From the IMG/VR virus record IMGVR_UViG_3300044984_001443, positions 1 through 64,000 of that record: a DNA stretch of 64,000 bases, one strand, 5' to 3'. The notes beneath the pieces were generated by a model. That model was not told where the DNA came from and searched no databases. It was given only the letters and a program-made list of their open reading frames with translations. Positions within the stretch are counted from its first letter, which is position 1. The number at the start of each line of letters is the position of its first letter. Source of the DNA: a virus. The position numbers were made by a program, and so were the translations under genes. Of this stretch, positions 24,150-33,347 are shown one piece after another.

Positions 24150-24773
24150 ATGAGCACTTCTAACGCTCCCTTTGGTTTCCGTCTGGCTCGTCAGCCTTCG
24201 GTTCACGGCATTGCCCGTAAGTTCCCGATTGCGTCTGGTTTGGCGGTAAATCTGTTTATGGGCGATGCAGTTAAATTGATCGGCACCATCACTGGTGAAG
24301 GTTCTATTGACTTGGCAACGACTGACGGTACTCGTACCGGCACTGCCAGCACCGTTCCTGTCCTGGGTATCTTCGTCGGTTGTGAATACACTGACGGCAA
24401 TGGTCGCCCTGTCAAAGACAATATGTGGCCGACTGGTCAAGTGTCTAGCGACGCTTTTGCATGGGTTATCGAAGGCGATCAGAACGAGTTTATCGTTCAA
24501 GCTGACGGTGCTGTTGTTGCTCTTGACATTGGTTCTCAAACCAATATCACTGGTTTCGCTGCTCCCGGTGGATCTACTATGACTGGTATCTCCGCCATGA
24601 CTGTCTCTGCTACCCCGATCGCAGACGACGCACAAGGTCAATTCCAGGTCGTTGAGTTTGTTGAAGACGGTTCCAACACCGTTGGCGACACCTACACTCA
24701 ATGTATCGTTCGTATCGCTAATCCGCAACTTGGCCGCGCCGGTCGTGTTGTTCAAAACGCCGCTGGCACCTAA
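24150..24773 (+). CDS. capsid decoration protein candidate (207 aa)
   Basis: All-beta, Gly/Thr/Val rich, beginning FGFRLARQPS, with IFVGCEYTDGNGRPV and FAWVIEGDQNEFIVQADG. It sits just before the major capsid gene, as decoration or head-stabilising proteins do. Codon use is strongly biased, as in the capsid gene, suggesting high expression. Confidence 0.65.
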   Translation: MSTSNAPFGFRLARQPSVHGIARKFPIASGLAVNLFMGDAVKLIGTITGEGSIDLATTDGTRTGTASTVPVLGIFVGCEYTDGNGRPVKDNMWPTGQVSSDAFAWVIEGDQNEFIVQADGAVVALDIGSQTNITGFAAPGGSTMTGISAMTVSATPIADDAQGQFQVVEFVEDGSNTVGDTYTQCIVRIANPQLGRAGRVVQNAAGT

Positions 24774-24786
24774 GGAGAATTAGATC

Positions 24787-25701
24787 ATGGCTACTCCGAT
24801 GCGTAGTACGGATTTCCGCTCTATTGTTGAGCCGATTCTGAACGAGTCTTTCGATGGTATTTACGACCAGCGTAAGGACGAATGGAAACAATTCATGACC
24901 GAACAGTCGGGTACTCCGCGTTCGTATCATGAAGAAGTGATGCTGTATGGTATGGGTGCGGCTCCGGAACTGCCTGACGGCCAAGCTGTCACGTATCAAT
25001 CCGGTGGCGAACTGTACGTTGCTCGCTACACCTACAAGGTCTTCGGTCTGGCTTATGCCCTGACTAAAGTCCTGGTTGAGGACGGCGATCACATCCGGAT
25101 CGGCAACACTTTCTCGAAGCACTTGGCTCAGTCTATGATTGAAACCAAGGAAACCAACTGTGCGAACCTGCTGAACCGTGCGTTCAACAACTCGTACAAA
25201 GGTGGTGACGGTGTTGAAATGATCTCCAATGCTCACCCGATCATTGGTGGTACTCAGTCCAACCTGCTGGCTTCCGCTGCCAATCTGTCGCAAACCTCTC
25301 TGGAACAGATGCTTATCCAGATTCGTAACGCGGCCGACAGCAACGGTAAGAAGATCCGTTTGAACCCGCAGAAACTGATCATCTCTCCTGCCAACGTGTT
25401 CCAAGCTGAGGTTATCCTCAAGTCGGTCCTGCGTTCTGGCACGGCGAACAATGACATCAACGCGGTCAAGTCCATGGGTCTGCTGTCTGGTGAAACCGGC
25501 GTCGTTAGCCGTATGACTAGCAACACCGCTTGGTTTGTCAAGACCGACAATGACGAAGGTATGAAACTTCTGATGCGTCGCCGTCTTGAGAAATCCATGG
25601 AAGGTGATTTCGAGACTGACAGCGTGCGTTACAAGTCCACCGAGCGTTACGGCATGGGTTGGACCGACTGGCGCGGTATCTACGGCACTGCTGGCGTTTA
25701 A
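24787..25701 (+). CDS. major capsid protein (HK97-like)
   Basis: 304 aa. Features of the compact HK97-type capsid proteins of podoviruses: E-loop-like YHEEVMLYGMG and YTYKVFGLAYALTKVLVED, P-domain LNPQKLIISPANVFQAE, and a C-terminal RYKSTERYGMGWTDWRGIYG. Strong ribosome-binding site AAGGAG and biased codon choice indicate very high expression. A structured RNA follows. Confidence 0.85.
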   Translation: MATPMRSTDFRSIVEPILNESFDGIYDQRKDEWKQFMTEQSGTPRSYHEEVMLYGMGAAPELPDGQAVTYQSGGELYVARYTYKVFGLAYALTKVLVEDGDHIRIGNTFSKHLAQSMIETKETNCANLLNRAFNNSYKGGDGVEMISNAHPIIGGTQSNLLASAANLSQTSLEQMLIQIRNAADSNGKKIRLNPQKLIISPANVFQAEVILKSVLRSGTANNDINAVKSMGLLSGETGVVSRMTSNTAWFVKTDNDEGMKLLMRRRLEKSMEGDFETDSVRYKSTERYGMGWTDWRGIYGTAGV

Positions 25702-25708
25702 TGCCACT

Positions 25709-25778
25709 ACCTGTCGCTATTCAACACTGACGGTGCGAATCCGTGTTGTTCTCGAGTAGCATGAGAATAGCGACAGGT
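25709..25778 (+). terminator. long hairpin after the capsid gene
   Basis: A perfect 14-bp outer stem (25709-25722 with 25765-25778, ACCTGTCGCTATTC and its complement) encloses a second stem AACAC/GTGTT (25723-25727, 25743-25747). No T run follows, so it is more likely a mRNA-stabilising or processing structure, or a partial terminator that lowers expression of later genes. Confidence 0.6.
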
Positions 25779-25800
25779 TATCTAATCAAAGGAGCATTAA

Positions 25801-26238
25801 ATGACCTACTTCACAGGTGCTGTCACGATCGGTAGTCACCCTTCCGAGGACGTTACTCCCGGGAAAGGTACTGTTGTTCTTTCTCAATCTACCACAGTCT
25901 CGACCGTCGCAGGTTCTCATGCTGCGGTTAGTTCTTCTGTAACACTTCCTGCCAATTCGAAGATCGTTGCGTATTATGTCGATACTTTGGTGGCTGCGAC
26001 TGGAACGATTGCCAACTTGACTACGACGGTTGGTAGTGCTGCTGGTGGCGCTCAGTATATGACGTCCACTGACTTCATTACTACGACTCGTGGTGCGGTT
26101 GCATTGACCGTTGCTCAGTTGGCTGCGATGGCTAACATTGGTTCTAATACCGATGTGTTCATTACCATTGATGCTAATGCTGCTGCGACTACAACGCAAG
26201 GCACGCTTCAGTTGACCGTCCTTTACACGATGGCTTAA
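25801..26238 (+). CDS. head or decoration protein (145 aa)
   Basis: Gly/Ala/Thr/Val-rich beta sequence (SVTLPANSKIVAYYVDTLVA, DVFITIDANAAATTTQGTLQ) with AAAGGAG upstream. Reads like a small virion surface domain. Directly after the capsid gene. Confidence 0.6.
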   Translation: MTYFTGAVTIGSHPSEDVTPGKGTVVLSQSTTVSTVAGSHAAVSSSVTLPANSKIVAYYVDTLVAATGTIANLTTTVGSAAGGAQYMTSTDFITTTRGAVALTVAQLAAMANIGSNTDVFITIDANAAATTTQGTLQLTVLYTMA

Positions 26239-26243
26239 CAAAC

Positions 26244-26263
26244 TCTCCCGCTCCGGCGGGAGA
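26244..26263 (+). terminator. GC-rich hairpin
   Basis: Stem TCTCCCGC/GCGGGAGA (26244-26251, 26256-26263), loop TCCG, between two structural genes. No T run, so termination would be partial. Confidence 0.5.
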
Positions 26264-26281
26264 TTCAGTTTGGAGTATCAA

Positions 26282-26518
26282 ATGTACGCATTGGCCCCAT
26301 TTTCAAACGCGCTGACCGTCACTAAATCCGATAGCACTGCGGTCAATTGTACTGCAATCTATATCGGTGGCGCAGGTGACCTCCATGTCAAAATGACTGC
26401 CGGTGGAGCAACTGTTATCTTCGTTGCACCTCCTGTCGGAACAGTTCTAAATCTTCACATGAACAACGGTCGCATTATGGCAGCGACCACTGCGACCAAC
26501 ATTGTCGCCCTGAGCTGA
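26282..26518 (+). CDS. small spike-base or head protein (78 aa)
   Basis: Start 26282 after TTGGAG. Contains AIYIGGAGDLHVKMTAGGATVIF and ends TTATNIVALS, a pattern of small trimeric virion base proteins. Tight spacing to the connector gene. Confidence 0.6.
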   Translation: MYALAPFSNALTVTKSDSTAVNCTAIYIGGAGDLHVKMTAGGATVIFVAPPVGTVLNLHMNNGRIMAATTATNIVALS

Positions 26519-26519
26519 T

Positions 26520-27500
26520 ATGTCAACAAGCGGAACAGTTGGTAACACTCGCATCAGCGTAACGAAGCTGATCGAACATGCTGTCCGCCGTTGCGGGCTT
26601 TCTGTAACGCAACAATCCGCTGAAACGCTAGACATTGCCAAAGATAACCTCTTCATGATGTTGTTGGCACTGGCAAATCGCGGGTATTACCTCTGGTGTC
26701 TTGAGAAATATTTTGTATCGCTAACCTCTGATCGGGCGACGTATGACACGCCGATCGGTACAATTGACGTATCAGATTTGGTACATTCCAGACCAACCCG
26801 CGTCACAGGAACTGACACAATTGCGGTTGACAGTCACATCACTGAACTTGCTGAAGCGACTAGAATTGTTCGTTTTGGTATTGATTTTTCATTGATTACC
26901 CCTGCTGAAACTATAACGTTTTCAAGTTCAGTAGATGGTATCGCTTGGAATCCTGAGAAAACAATCGTTAAAACTGATTGGAATATTGACCAGTTGTATT
27001 GGTTCGAACTTGAAACCAACGTAACTTCTGCGTTCTTCAAGATAGAGTCTACGACCGACGATATTGCTCTGAATGACTTTTACCTTGCTAACGCGGTTTA
27101 TGATTTGCCGATGGCACCGATCAGTCGTGACACATATTCAGCAATGAATAAGTACGCGCTTGGTACAAGTATCAATTACTTGGTTGAAAAGAAGCTTCTG
27201 CCGACGTTGACCCTTTGGCCCATTCCCAACAACAGTTACAATCATTTGACTATCTGGGTACATCGCCAGATTCAAGATATTGGTGTTTTCACTAACGACC
27301 TTGAAATTCCTAACCGTTGGATGGAAGCAGTTGTTTGGCAACTGGCCTTCCGCCTGTCAATGGAACTCCCTGGAATTGACCCTGCGCGTATTTCGTTGTT
27401 GAGCCAAGGTGCTGACAAGTACGTTATTGAAGCAGAACTGGATGAGGTTGACGGAATGCCTTCATACTTCCAACCTTCGATCGGTGTCTATACGTCATGA
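26520..27500 (+). CDS. head-tail connector, gp4-like
   Basis: 326 aa. N-terminal helices (LIEHAVRRCG, DIAKDNLFMMLLALANRGYYLW), a beta-rich middle, then LTLWPIPNNSYNHLTIWVHRQIQDI and PNRWMEAVVWQLAFRLSMELPG. This order matches P22 gp4-like tail accessory proteins that extend the portal. The next gene overlaps its stop. Confidence 0.7.
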   Translation: MSTSGTVGNTRISVTKLIEHAVRRCGLSVTQQSAETLDIAKDNLFMMLLALANRGYYLWCLEKYFVSLTSDRATYDTPIGTIDVSDLVHSRPTRVTGTDTIAVDSHITELAEATRIVRFGIDFSLITPAETITFSSSVDGIAWNPEKTIVKTDWNIDQLYWFELETNVTSAFFKIESTTDDIALNDFYLANAVYDLPMAPISRDTYSAMNKYALGTSINYLVEKKLLPTLTLWPIPNNSYNHLTIWVHRQIQDIGVFTNDLEIPNRWMEAVVWQLAFRLSMELPGIDPARISLLSQGADKYVIEAELDEVDGMPSYFQPSIGVYTS

Positions 27501-27718
27501 GATATTTGCCTGTCAGGACACGTGGTTCTGCGGCGATTGCAATTTGTGGGCGCTGTAGGAAAAAGGTCTATTACACAGACTTGATCAGAGATCCTAATGA
27601 TCATCAATTCTATTGTGAAGATTGTGTAGATGACCTTGATCCATATCGTAAACCTGCTCGTGAACCTGAGAATATAACACTCAGTCACCCAAGACCTGAT
27701 GAGGCGTTAGATGGCTGA
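27497..27718 (+). CDS. zinc-ribbon protein in the connector operon (73 aa)
   Basis: Two CxxC knuckles: CGRC near residue 17 and CEDC near 40, with YTDLIRDP between. Such small zinc proteins often sit between connector genes in P22-like podoviruses. Overlaps both neighbours. Confidence 0.7.
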   Translation: MRYLPVRTRGSAAIAICGRCRKKVYYTDLIRDPNDHQFYCEDCVDDLDPYRKPAREPENITLSHPRPDEALDG

Positions 27719-28313
27719 AGCACTGACTTACGATTCATTGGTTTCCGATGTTGCGTTGTATGCTGAGCGTAGTGACGAACCGTTTATAACTCAGATTCCC
27801 AGGTTCATTATGCTTGCCGAAAACCGATTGGCTAGTGAGCTTCGCGGTCTTGGATATCTTCGCTTTGCTAATTTCACAATGGAAATTGGACAACCTGTTT
27901 ATTCCAAACCTGCTAGGTGGCGTGAGACAAAAGATTTCTCTATCTTGATAAATGGTGAGCGTAAGTTCATTTATTTAAGATCGAATTCTTGGTGTCGCCA
28001 GTATTGGTCAAACACCGCTACGGTGAATGTTCCGGAATATTATTCCGATTACGATTACGAACATTTCTATATCGTCGGCACACCTGATCAAGCGTATGTC
28101 GCTGAAATATCTTATCATGAACGTCCAGAGCCATTGTCTGAATCAAATCAAACGAATTGGACAACTCAGTACGCTCCGCAACTCATATTATATGCTACGT
28201 TATTAGAAGCACAGCCATTCTTGAAACTTCCTGAGAAACTCCAAGAATGGCAAGCAATGTTCGAAAGATCTGCTCAAGCATTCGCACATGAACAACAACT
28301 GAGGGTTCAATGA
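27711..28313 (+). CDS. head-tail adaptor protein (200 aa)
   Basis: Contains RFIMLAENRLASELRGLGYL, KPARWRETKDFSI, EYYSDYDYEHFYIVGTPDQ and YEISYHERPEPLSE-type segments, characteristic of podovirus adaptor proteins placed after gp4-like genes. Helical C terminus. Overlaps the fibre gene. Confidence 0.7.
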   Translation: MAEALTYDSLVSDVALYAERSDEPFITQIPRFIMLAENRLASELRGLGYLRFANFTMEIGQPVYSKPARWRETKDFSILINGERKFIYLRSNSWCRQYWSNTATVNVPEYYSDYDYEHFYIVGTPDQAYVAEISYHERPEPLSESNQTNWTTQYAPQLILYATLLEAQPFLKLPEKLQEWQAMFERSAQAFAHEQQLRVQ

Positions 28314-30421
28314 TGGCAGGATACACCGACGTACTGTTTAATGAAGCGATACCTTTAGCTGAATCTTCGTACGCTTCGTATTCGTTAACTGAGAACGAGA
28401 CCTTTCAATGGCCTTACAATTACTCAGGGGACGAACACGTTATATGTAAACTCATTGACGTAACGTGCTCAGCAGGGGTCGTTGTAACTGCGCCCGCTGC
28501 GAATCAGGTTTCTAAAGGTGAGTCGTTCATAGTCAGAAATATTGGTTCTGAACTGCTAACAATTCTTAAGAACGACGGCACGCCTCTGGTCACAGTTGAT
28601 TTCGGTAAGACCACTTTCATATATGTCACAGACAATAGTGATGTCGGGGGTAATTGGGGCATAATTGAATTTGGAACAGGTGTTTCCGCCGCCGATGCTG
28701 TTTCCCTTGAAGGTTACGGACTCACCGTCATCGGTAGTGTCCTAAACTCTGCATTCCCCTCGGAGACACAATCTTCGAGTTGGACCATTGACCAGTATGA
28801 CCGGGCAAAAGCCTTCATTTACACGGGAGGAGCTGGAACCCTAACCCTCCCCGCCTCAGCCACAGTGGGTGACGACTTCTTCTGTCTGTTGCGTAATGCC
28901 GGATCTGGTACACTGACCATTGACCCTGATTCTACTGAAACTGTTGATGATCAGGTCACCCTCCAGATCAACCCTGGTGAATCACTGATTCTGGTATGCA
29001 ATGCGGTTGAATGGTACACCGTTGGATACGGTCGCTCAATGTTGTATCAGTTTACCCAGTTGACCAAAGACCTGACTGCTGGTGGAACCATCACCTTGTC
29101 CGACAGTGAGTCTAGCAACAAACTGTTCAAGTTCACAGGTACTCCTGCTGGAACTGTGAACGTAGTGGTTCCTGCGGTGGTTGCAGTCTATTACGTTTAC
29201 AATGCCTTTTCCTCGGCTCAGAGCATTAACCTGAAGACCGCTTCCGGAGCCTCTGCCGCCATTGGACAAGGTCAACGCGCCATTGTATTCTGCGATGGAA
29301 CCGATGTTCTGGCCGCTCAAACTGCTACGATTAGTGGTGATCTTAGTTTGACCGATGGCACAGCGGCTTCACCCTCACTAAAATTCGCTACATCCACTAA
29401 CACTGGACTACACAAGTATGGCGCGTCCGGACTGGGGTTCTCCGTAGCAGGTTCCTTGGCAGGTTTCTTTGGGACGGCAGGTTTCACGGTTTCTTCCGGG
29501 TATCTTCAACTCCCATCCAACACATCCCCAAGTCAAACCGCTGAGGGGGCGATGGTTTGGGATAATGATTCTGACTTGTTGGTAATTGGAACCGGGGCAA
29601 GTCAGAAAACAATGGTGGATACGAGCTCCACTCAAACCGTCGCGAATAAAACCCTCGCCTCTACAAATATGACTGTTGACACTAGGATTAGTGGGGTCCT
29701 AGTTTTACCATCAGGAACTGGGGACATTGGGGAGGCGGTAACTCAGTGGAACAGTTCTACTGACCACCTTACTATCGGATCCGGATCTGCGATTAAGACG
29801 CTAGTCAATGCTGATGATGTTATTGCCATAGCTCAAGGTGGAACCGGGCAGGCTTCTAAGACCCCCGCCTTTGACGCATTGGCTCCTACTACCGCCAAGG
29901 GTGACTTGATTGTCTACAACGGTACTGACAACATCCGATTGGCTGTTGGAACCAACGGACAGTTTGTATCTGCTGACTCTGCTGAAGCTTCTGGACTTAA
30001 ATGGGCATCACTACCTGCCGGCGAGGTCACACTGACTAATGCTGTAACCATCCAGAACAAGAAGCTCCAAGACTCCATCCTGATCAACTACGCAGAGTAT
30101 GACAACGGAAACAAGACCGGTGCCACTGCTATCGCTTGGGTGAATGGTCAGCGTCAGAAGATGGCAATGACTGGAAGCTGCACCGTCACATTCGATTGGA
30201 CTGGGTGTGAGGCTGGAACCTATATCCTGGTCGTGAGTATGACCAATAGCTCGGCCTATACGATCACCTGGAGCACTGGAACTCCAGCATCCACCAGTTG
30301 GATTGCTAGAACCTCTGCCCCGTCTCTTTACACTGGGGGATCCGGTCGTAAGACTATCTTCTGCTTCTACTACGACGGAACAAATGTAATCGGTTCTGGG
30401 GACAAAGTGGGGTCCGTATAA
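28310..30421 (+). CDS. tail fibre or tail spike protein (703 aa)
   Basis: N-terminal domain for virion attachment, then repetitive beta sequence with phage-fibre hallmarks: GTAASPSLKFATSTNTGLHKYG, GALFWDNDS-like GAMVWDNDSDLLVIGTG, and IAQGGTGQASKTPAFDALAP near residue 505. The last 150 residues form a distinct tip. Higher GC and C-rich synonymous sites than its neighbours suggest recent exchange. Confidence 0.8.
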   Translation: MMAGYTDVLFNEAIPLAESSYASYSLTENETFQWPYNYSGDEHVICKLIDVTCSAGVVVTAPAANQVSKGESFIVRNIGSELLTILKNDGTPLVTVDFGKTTFIYVTDNSDVGGNWGIIEFGTGVSAADAVSLEGYGLTVIGSVLNSAFPSETQSSSWTIDQYDRAKAFIYTGGAGTLTLPASATVGDDFFCLLRNAGSGTLTIDPDSTETVDDQVTLQINPGESLILVCNAVEWYTVGYGRSMLYQFTQLTKDLTAGGTITLSDSESSNKLFKFTGTPAGTVNVVVPAVVAVYYVYNAFSSAQSINLKTASGASAAIGQGQRAIVFCDGTDVLAAQTATISGDLSLTDGTAASPSLKFATSTNTGLHKYGASGLGFSVAGSLAGFFGTAGFTVSSGYLQLPSNTSPSQTAEGAMVWDNDSDLLVIGTGASQKTMVDTSSTQTVANKTLASTNMTVDTRISGVLVLPSGTGDIGEAVTQWNSSTDHLTIGSGSAIKTLVNADDVIAIAQGGTGQASKTPAFDALAPTTAKGDLIVYNGTDNIRLAVGTNGQFVSADSAEASGLKWASLPAGEVTLTNAVTIQNKKLQDSILINYAEYDNGNKTGATAIAWVNGQRQKMAMTGSCTVTFDWTGCEAGTYILVVSMTNSSAYTITWSTGTPASTSWIARTSAPSLYTGGSGRKTIFCFYYDGTNVIGSGDKVGSV

Positions 30422-30907
30422 ATGGCGACTGCAACACTTTATGCTGACTCCCTTTACACTACATCCTCCAACTGTGGAAACAATTTGGGGAATTACATAG
30501 CCCAATTTTACACCTGTGATGTAAGTGATTATAGGTATTTCGATGTAACTTTCTCGGATTGGGATTCCATTCCTATCGGATCACATATTACGTCTATACA
30601 GGTTACAGCCACGGGGTACACAACGACCTCGGGTCTAGCCTACCCTCCACGTGGAGCGATCTATACAGCGTGTGGAGATTGGGAAACGGTTATCAGCCCT
30701 AATCCAATAGCTAACGGTGTTGGATATTCTGGTGTTGATTATGTTGATATTTATCATACTGGATCTGAACCGAATGGATCCGGTTACGCATTAAGGATAT
30801 ATGTCATAAACCAGGAGGGTTTTTACTCCTCGGATGGCGGGTTTACAAACCCACAATTGATTGTCACGTACACCGAACCCCCGGCGTCACTCTTACTAAG
30901 GGACTGA
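30422..30907 (+). CDS. small tail-fibre-associated protein (161 aa)
   Basis: Begins one base after the fibre stop. Beta-rich, Tyr/Ser/Thr heavy (HITSIQVTATGYTTTSG, DYVDIYHTGSEPNGSGYAL). Possibly a second fibre component or receptor-binding head. Family not recognised. Confidence 0.6.
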   Translation: MATATLYADSLYTTSSNCGNNLGNYIAQFYTCDVSDYRYFDVTFSDWDSIPIGSHITSIQVTATGYTTTSGLAYPPRGAIYTACGDWETVISPNPIANGVGYSGVDYVDIYHTGSEPNGSGYALRIYVINQEGFYSSDGGFTNPQLIVTYTEPPASLLLRD

Positions 30908-30908
30908 G

Positions 30909-31361
30909 ATGTCAAAACATTTCTACCATGAAGAACTTGGGTTGCATACCGAAACCCCGTTTCGTAACTTCTTCTCAAGTATGTCACTCCCGTATGAGCT
31001 GAATGATGAGGTTGTTAGAAACCTCGGATGGCTTCCGGTGGTTCGTGAACCTCGCCCCGAGGATGATGAGGTTCAGTCCTTCGTTCCTTATAACCGGGTC
31101 TCAGGAGAGAACTACGTATTCGGGTGGGCACCAGTTCCTCACACACAAGAGAAACTGGATAGCATCGCTAAGAGTAAGGTCAAGAAAGCCAATGCCAGAG
31201 AAGTGAAGGAAGACCTCCAAGTCCAAAATTTCCTGGATAAGACCCCGGCTCAGATGAATCAGTATATTGAGAATCAGGTGCTCGATATTGAATCTGCCAA
31301 GAAAATCATGAAGCTGATGGGTCGTGTTTTACTGGTCATTGCCCGAAATGTCAATGAATGA
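30909..31361 (+). CDS. fibre-region hypothetical protein (150 aa)
   Basis: Mixed helix/beta; LGWLPVVREPRPEDDEVQ near the middle and a helical C terminus (MNQYIENQVLDIESAKKIMK). Small proteins of this kind near fibres can be fibre chaperones, but no clear match. Confidence 0.55.
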   Translation: MSKHFYHEELGLHTETPFRNFFSSMSLPYELNDEVVRNLGWLPVVREPRPEDDEVQSFVPYNRVSGENYVFGWAPVPHTQEKLDSIAKSKVKKANAREVKEDLQVQNFLDKTPAQMNQYIENQVLDIESAKKIMKLMGRVLLVIARNVNE

Positions 31362-32883
31362 ACTCTCATCTGATATTCGCCAAGAGGATAAGTTCCCCTC
31401 AAGGGATTCCCGCGTCTGGCAGGATTCTCAAGAGAAGATCCGTGAGGTCTCTGGCGACTATACGGTTTCAGCCGATGACGATTACCTGCTAGTAGATGCT
31501 ACGTCAGGTAGTATTGATATAACTCTACCTGATGCCATCAGCCGTAGAAAATTAACCATCGTTAGAGTAGCAGGAACTAACACGGTCGTTTTGCTCCCGG
31601 TAGGTACGGATACCATCGACGGAAGTGTTAGCAAAACGATCAGTTCTTCTAACAACCCTGTATATCTTAAGGGAGTTCCTGGTGGGTATGTGACCTCAGC
31701 CACGGGTGCAACACTAGGAGCGAACACGTTCACTGCTACTCAGACCATCCAGGGTAACTTGGCGTTTGACGGCACTGGTAGAAGGATTACTGGCGACTTC
31801 AGCAATGCGACTATTGCTAATCGTACACTGTTTCAGACGAATTTAATAAACGGATCTACCTCTGTAGGAGCCGTTCCGAATGGAACCAATGTAAATGCTC
31901 AATTCATTGCGTTTTCTAACAGTGATCCTACTAATTCTTCCTTAATAAACATTACAACAGCATTAGGGTCCGACGTTAGATTAACATCGGGGGCTACCGG
32001 AACCGGAACATCGCTCCCATTGACCATCTACACGGCGGGTGCTGAGAGGGTAAGGATTGATACGAGTGGGAATGTTGGGATTGGACAAGCACCAGTGGCA
32101 AGGCACAACGTAGTCAATACAACTGCGTCCACAGATGCCTTCTCGCTCTACCAGAACGGCTCTACCGGATTAAGTGCTTCCGATGGTTTCAAGGTTGGTG
32201 TTGGGTCGGACAACCTAGCTTATATTTGGTCGTTTGATCTTAACGACATTAAGTTTGGGACATCCAACACTGAGAGGATGCGGATAGCGTCATCTGGCTA
32301 TGTGGGGATCGGTGGAACTGCATCAACGAAACTCCAAATATATTCTTCCGCAAACACAGGTTTATTGGTTTCATCCACAGATGGAACTACCTTTAAAGGG
32401 ATTATGTACAACACCAACGACACCCAATTAACAGTTGGTACGGTGACTAATCATCCACTTGTTTTATATACAAATAATACCGAGAGGGTGCGGCTCAATT
32501 CATCCGGTAACCTCCTAGTCACCCATCCCGCATCACTAGGCTACGGGGTAGGCGCAGGTGGAACAGTTACACAGGCTACAAGCAAAGCTACGACGGTGGC
32601 GCTAAATAAACCCTGCGGCACTATCACAACACACAATGCTAACTTGAACGCTGGTGCATCGGTTACCTTTTATTTTCAGAACGACCTTATTACAACAGGC
32701 GATGTATTGATACTATGCCCAAGTTGGACTGCAATAAGTCCAACAAACTATAATATTGAAGTGGTAGGTTATGGGTCAGGAACTCCGAACTTCTTCATAA
32801 TAAAGATAACCAATATTTCAGCTACTAACCGAGCGGAAGTAATTACCATACCTTTTGTAGTAATTAAGGGGTACAGTTCGTGA
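31348..32883 (+). CDS. second tail fibre protein (511 aa)
   Basis: Start at 31348 (overlapping the previous stop) is favoured over in-frame starts at 31324 and 31354. Early beta domain, then repeated fibre units of the type ERVRIDTSGNVGIG, ERMRIASSGYVGIG and ERVRLNSSGNLLV near residues 230, 310 and 385. These precede intramolecular chaperone domains in many fibres, but no such domain is evident here; the end is a small beta tip. Confidence 0.8.
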   Translation: MSMNELSSDIRQEDKFPSRDSRVWQDSQEKIREVSGDYTVSADDDYLLVDATSGSIDITLPDAISRRKLTIVRVAGTNTVVLLPVGTDTIDGSVSKTISSSNNPVYLKGVPGGYVTSATGATLGANTFTATQTIQGNLAFDGTGRRITGDFSNATIANRTLFQTNLINGSTSVGAVPNGTNVNAQFIAFSNSDPTNSSLINITTALGSDVRLTSGATGTGTSLPLTIYTAGAERVRIDTSGNVGIGQAPVARHNVVNTTASTDAFSLYQNGSTGLSASDGFKVGVGSDNLAYIWSFDLNDIKFGTSNTERMRIASSGYVGIGGTASTKLQIYSSANTGLLVSSTDGTTFKGIMYNTNDTQLTVGTVTNHPLVLYTNNTERVRLNSSGNLLVTHPASLGYGVGAGGTVTQATSKATTVALNKPCGTITTHNANLNAGASVTFYFQNDLITTGDVLILCPSWTAISPTNYNIEVVGYGSGTPNFFIIKITNISATNRAEVITIPFVVIKGYSS

Positions 32884-33344
32884 ACACACTAAAACAAGTA
32901 ATCCACTATCCAGATACCAATTCAGTTGAAGCAACTTGGATTGATGAAAATAACATTCAAATCAAATGTCACTCCTATGCTGATGTTCAAATGTATTTGT
33001 TCCGTGCTGATGCTTTGGAACTAGGTACACCCTTAACAGAATATGAGGAAATGATTGCTTTGGTAGAAGCCAACATTGTTCCTTATGTTGAGCCTCCTCC
33101 TATTATCCCTGAAGCAGTCACTATGCGGCAAGCACGGTTGGCTTTATTAGGCGCGGGGATGCTTACCTTTGCGAATGACGCTATCGCTGCGATGGAAGGT
33201 GTCGAGGGGGAAGCTGCGCGGATTGAGTGGGAGTACGCCCACGAAGTGCGCCGAGATGCACCTCTGGTATCAGGTATGGCGTCTGCTCTTAGTTTGACTG
33301 AAGAACAACTTGATACATTGTTCCTTACTGCTCAGGGGTTATGA
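32880..33344 (+). CDS. tail fibre assembly-type protein (154 aa)
   Basis: GTG start overlaps the fibre stop. The C-terminal half shows MRQARLALLGAGML, RIEWEYAHEVRRDAP and LSLTEEQLDTLF, a pattern found in small proteins after tail fibre genes in many phages. Likely fibre chaperone or minor tail protein. Confidence 0.65.
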   Translation: MNTLKQVIHYPDTNSVEATWIDENNIQIKCHSYADVQMYLFRADALELGTPLTEYEEMIALVEANIVPYVEPPPIIPEAVTMRQARLALLGAGMLTFANDAIAAMEGVEGEAARIEWEYAHEVRRDAPLVSGMASALSLTEEQLDTLFLTAQGL

Positions 33345-33347
33345 GAT

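Noticed and set aside
24718-25707. Long minus-strand open frame opposite the capsid gene
   Set aside because: Arises from the strong codon bias of the capsid gene; it would be antisense to the best-supported gene in the window.
25723-25747. tRNA T-arm (GGTGCGAATCC) inside the post-capsid stem
   Set aside because: The rest of the structure has no acceptor, D or anticodon arms of tRNA size; the 14-bp stem is too long.
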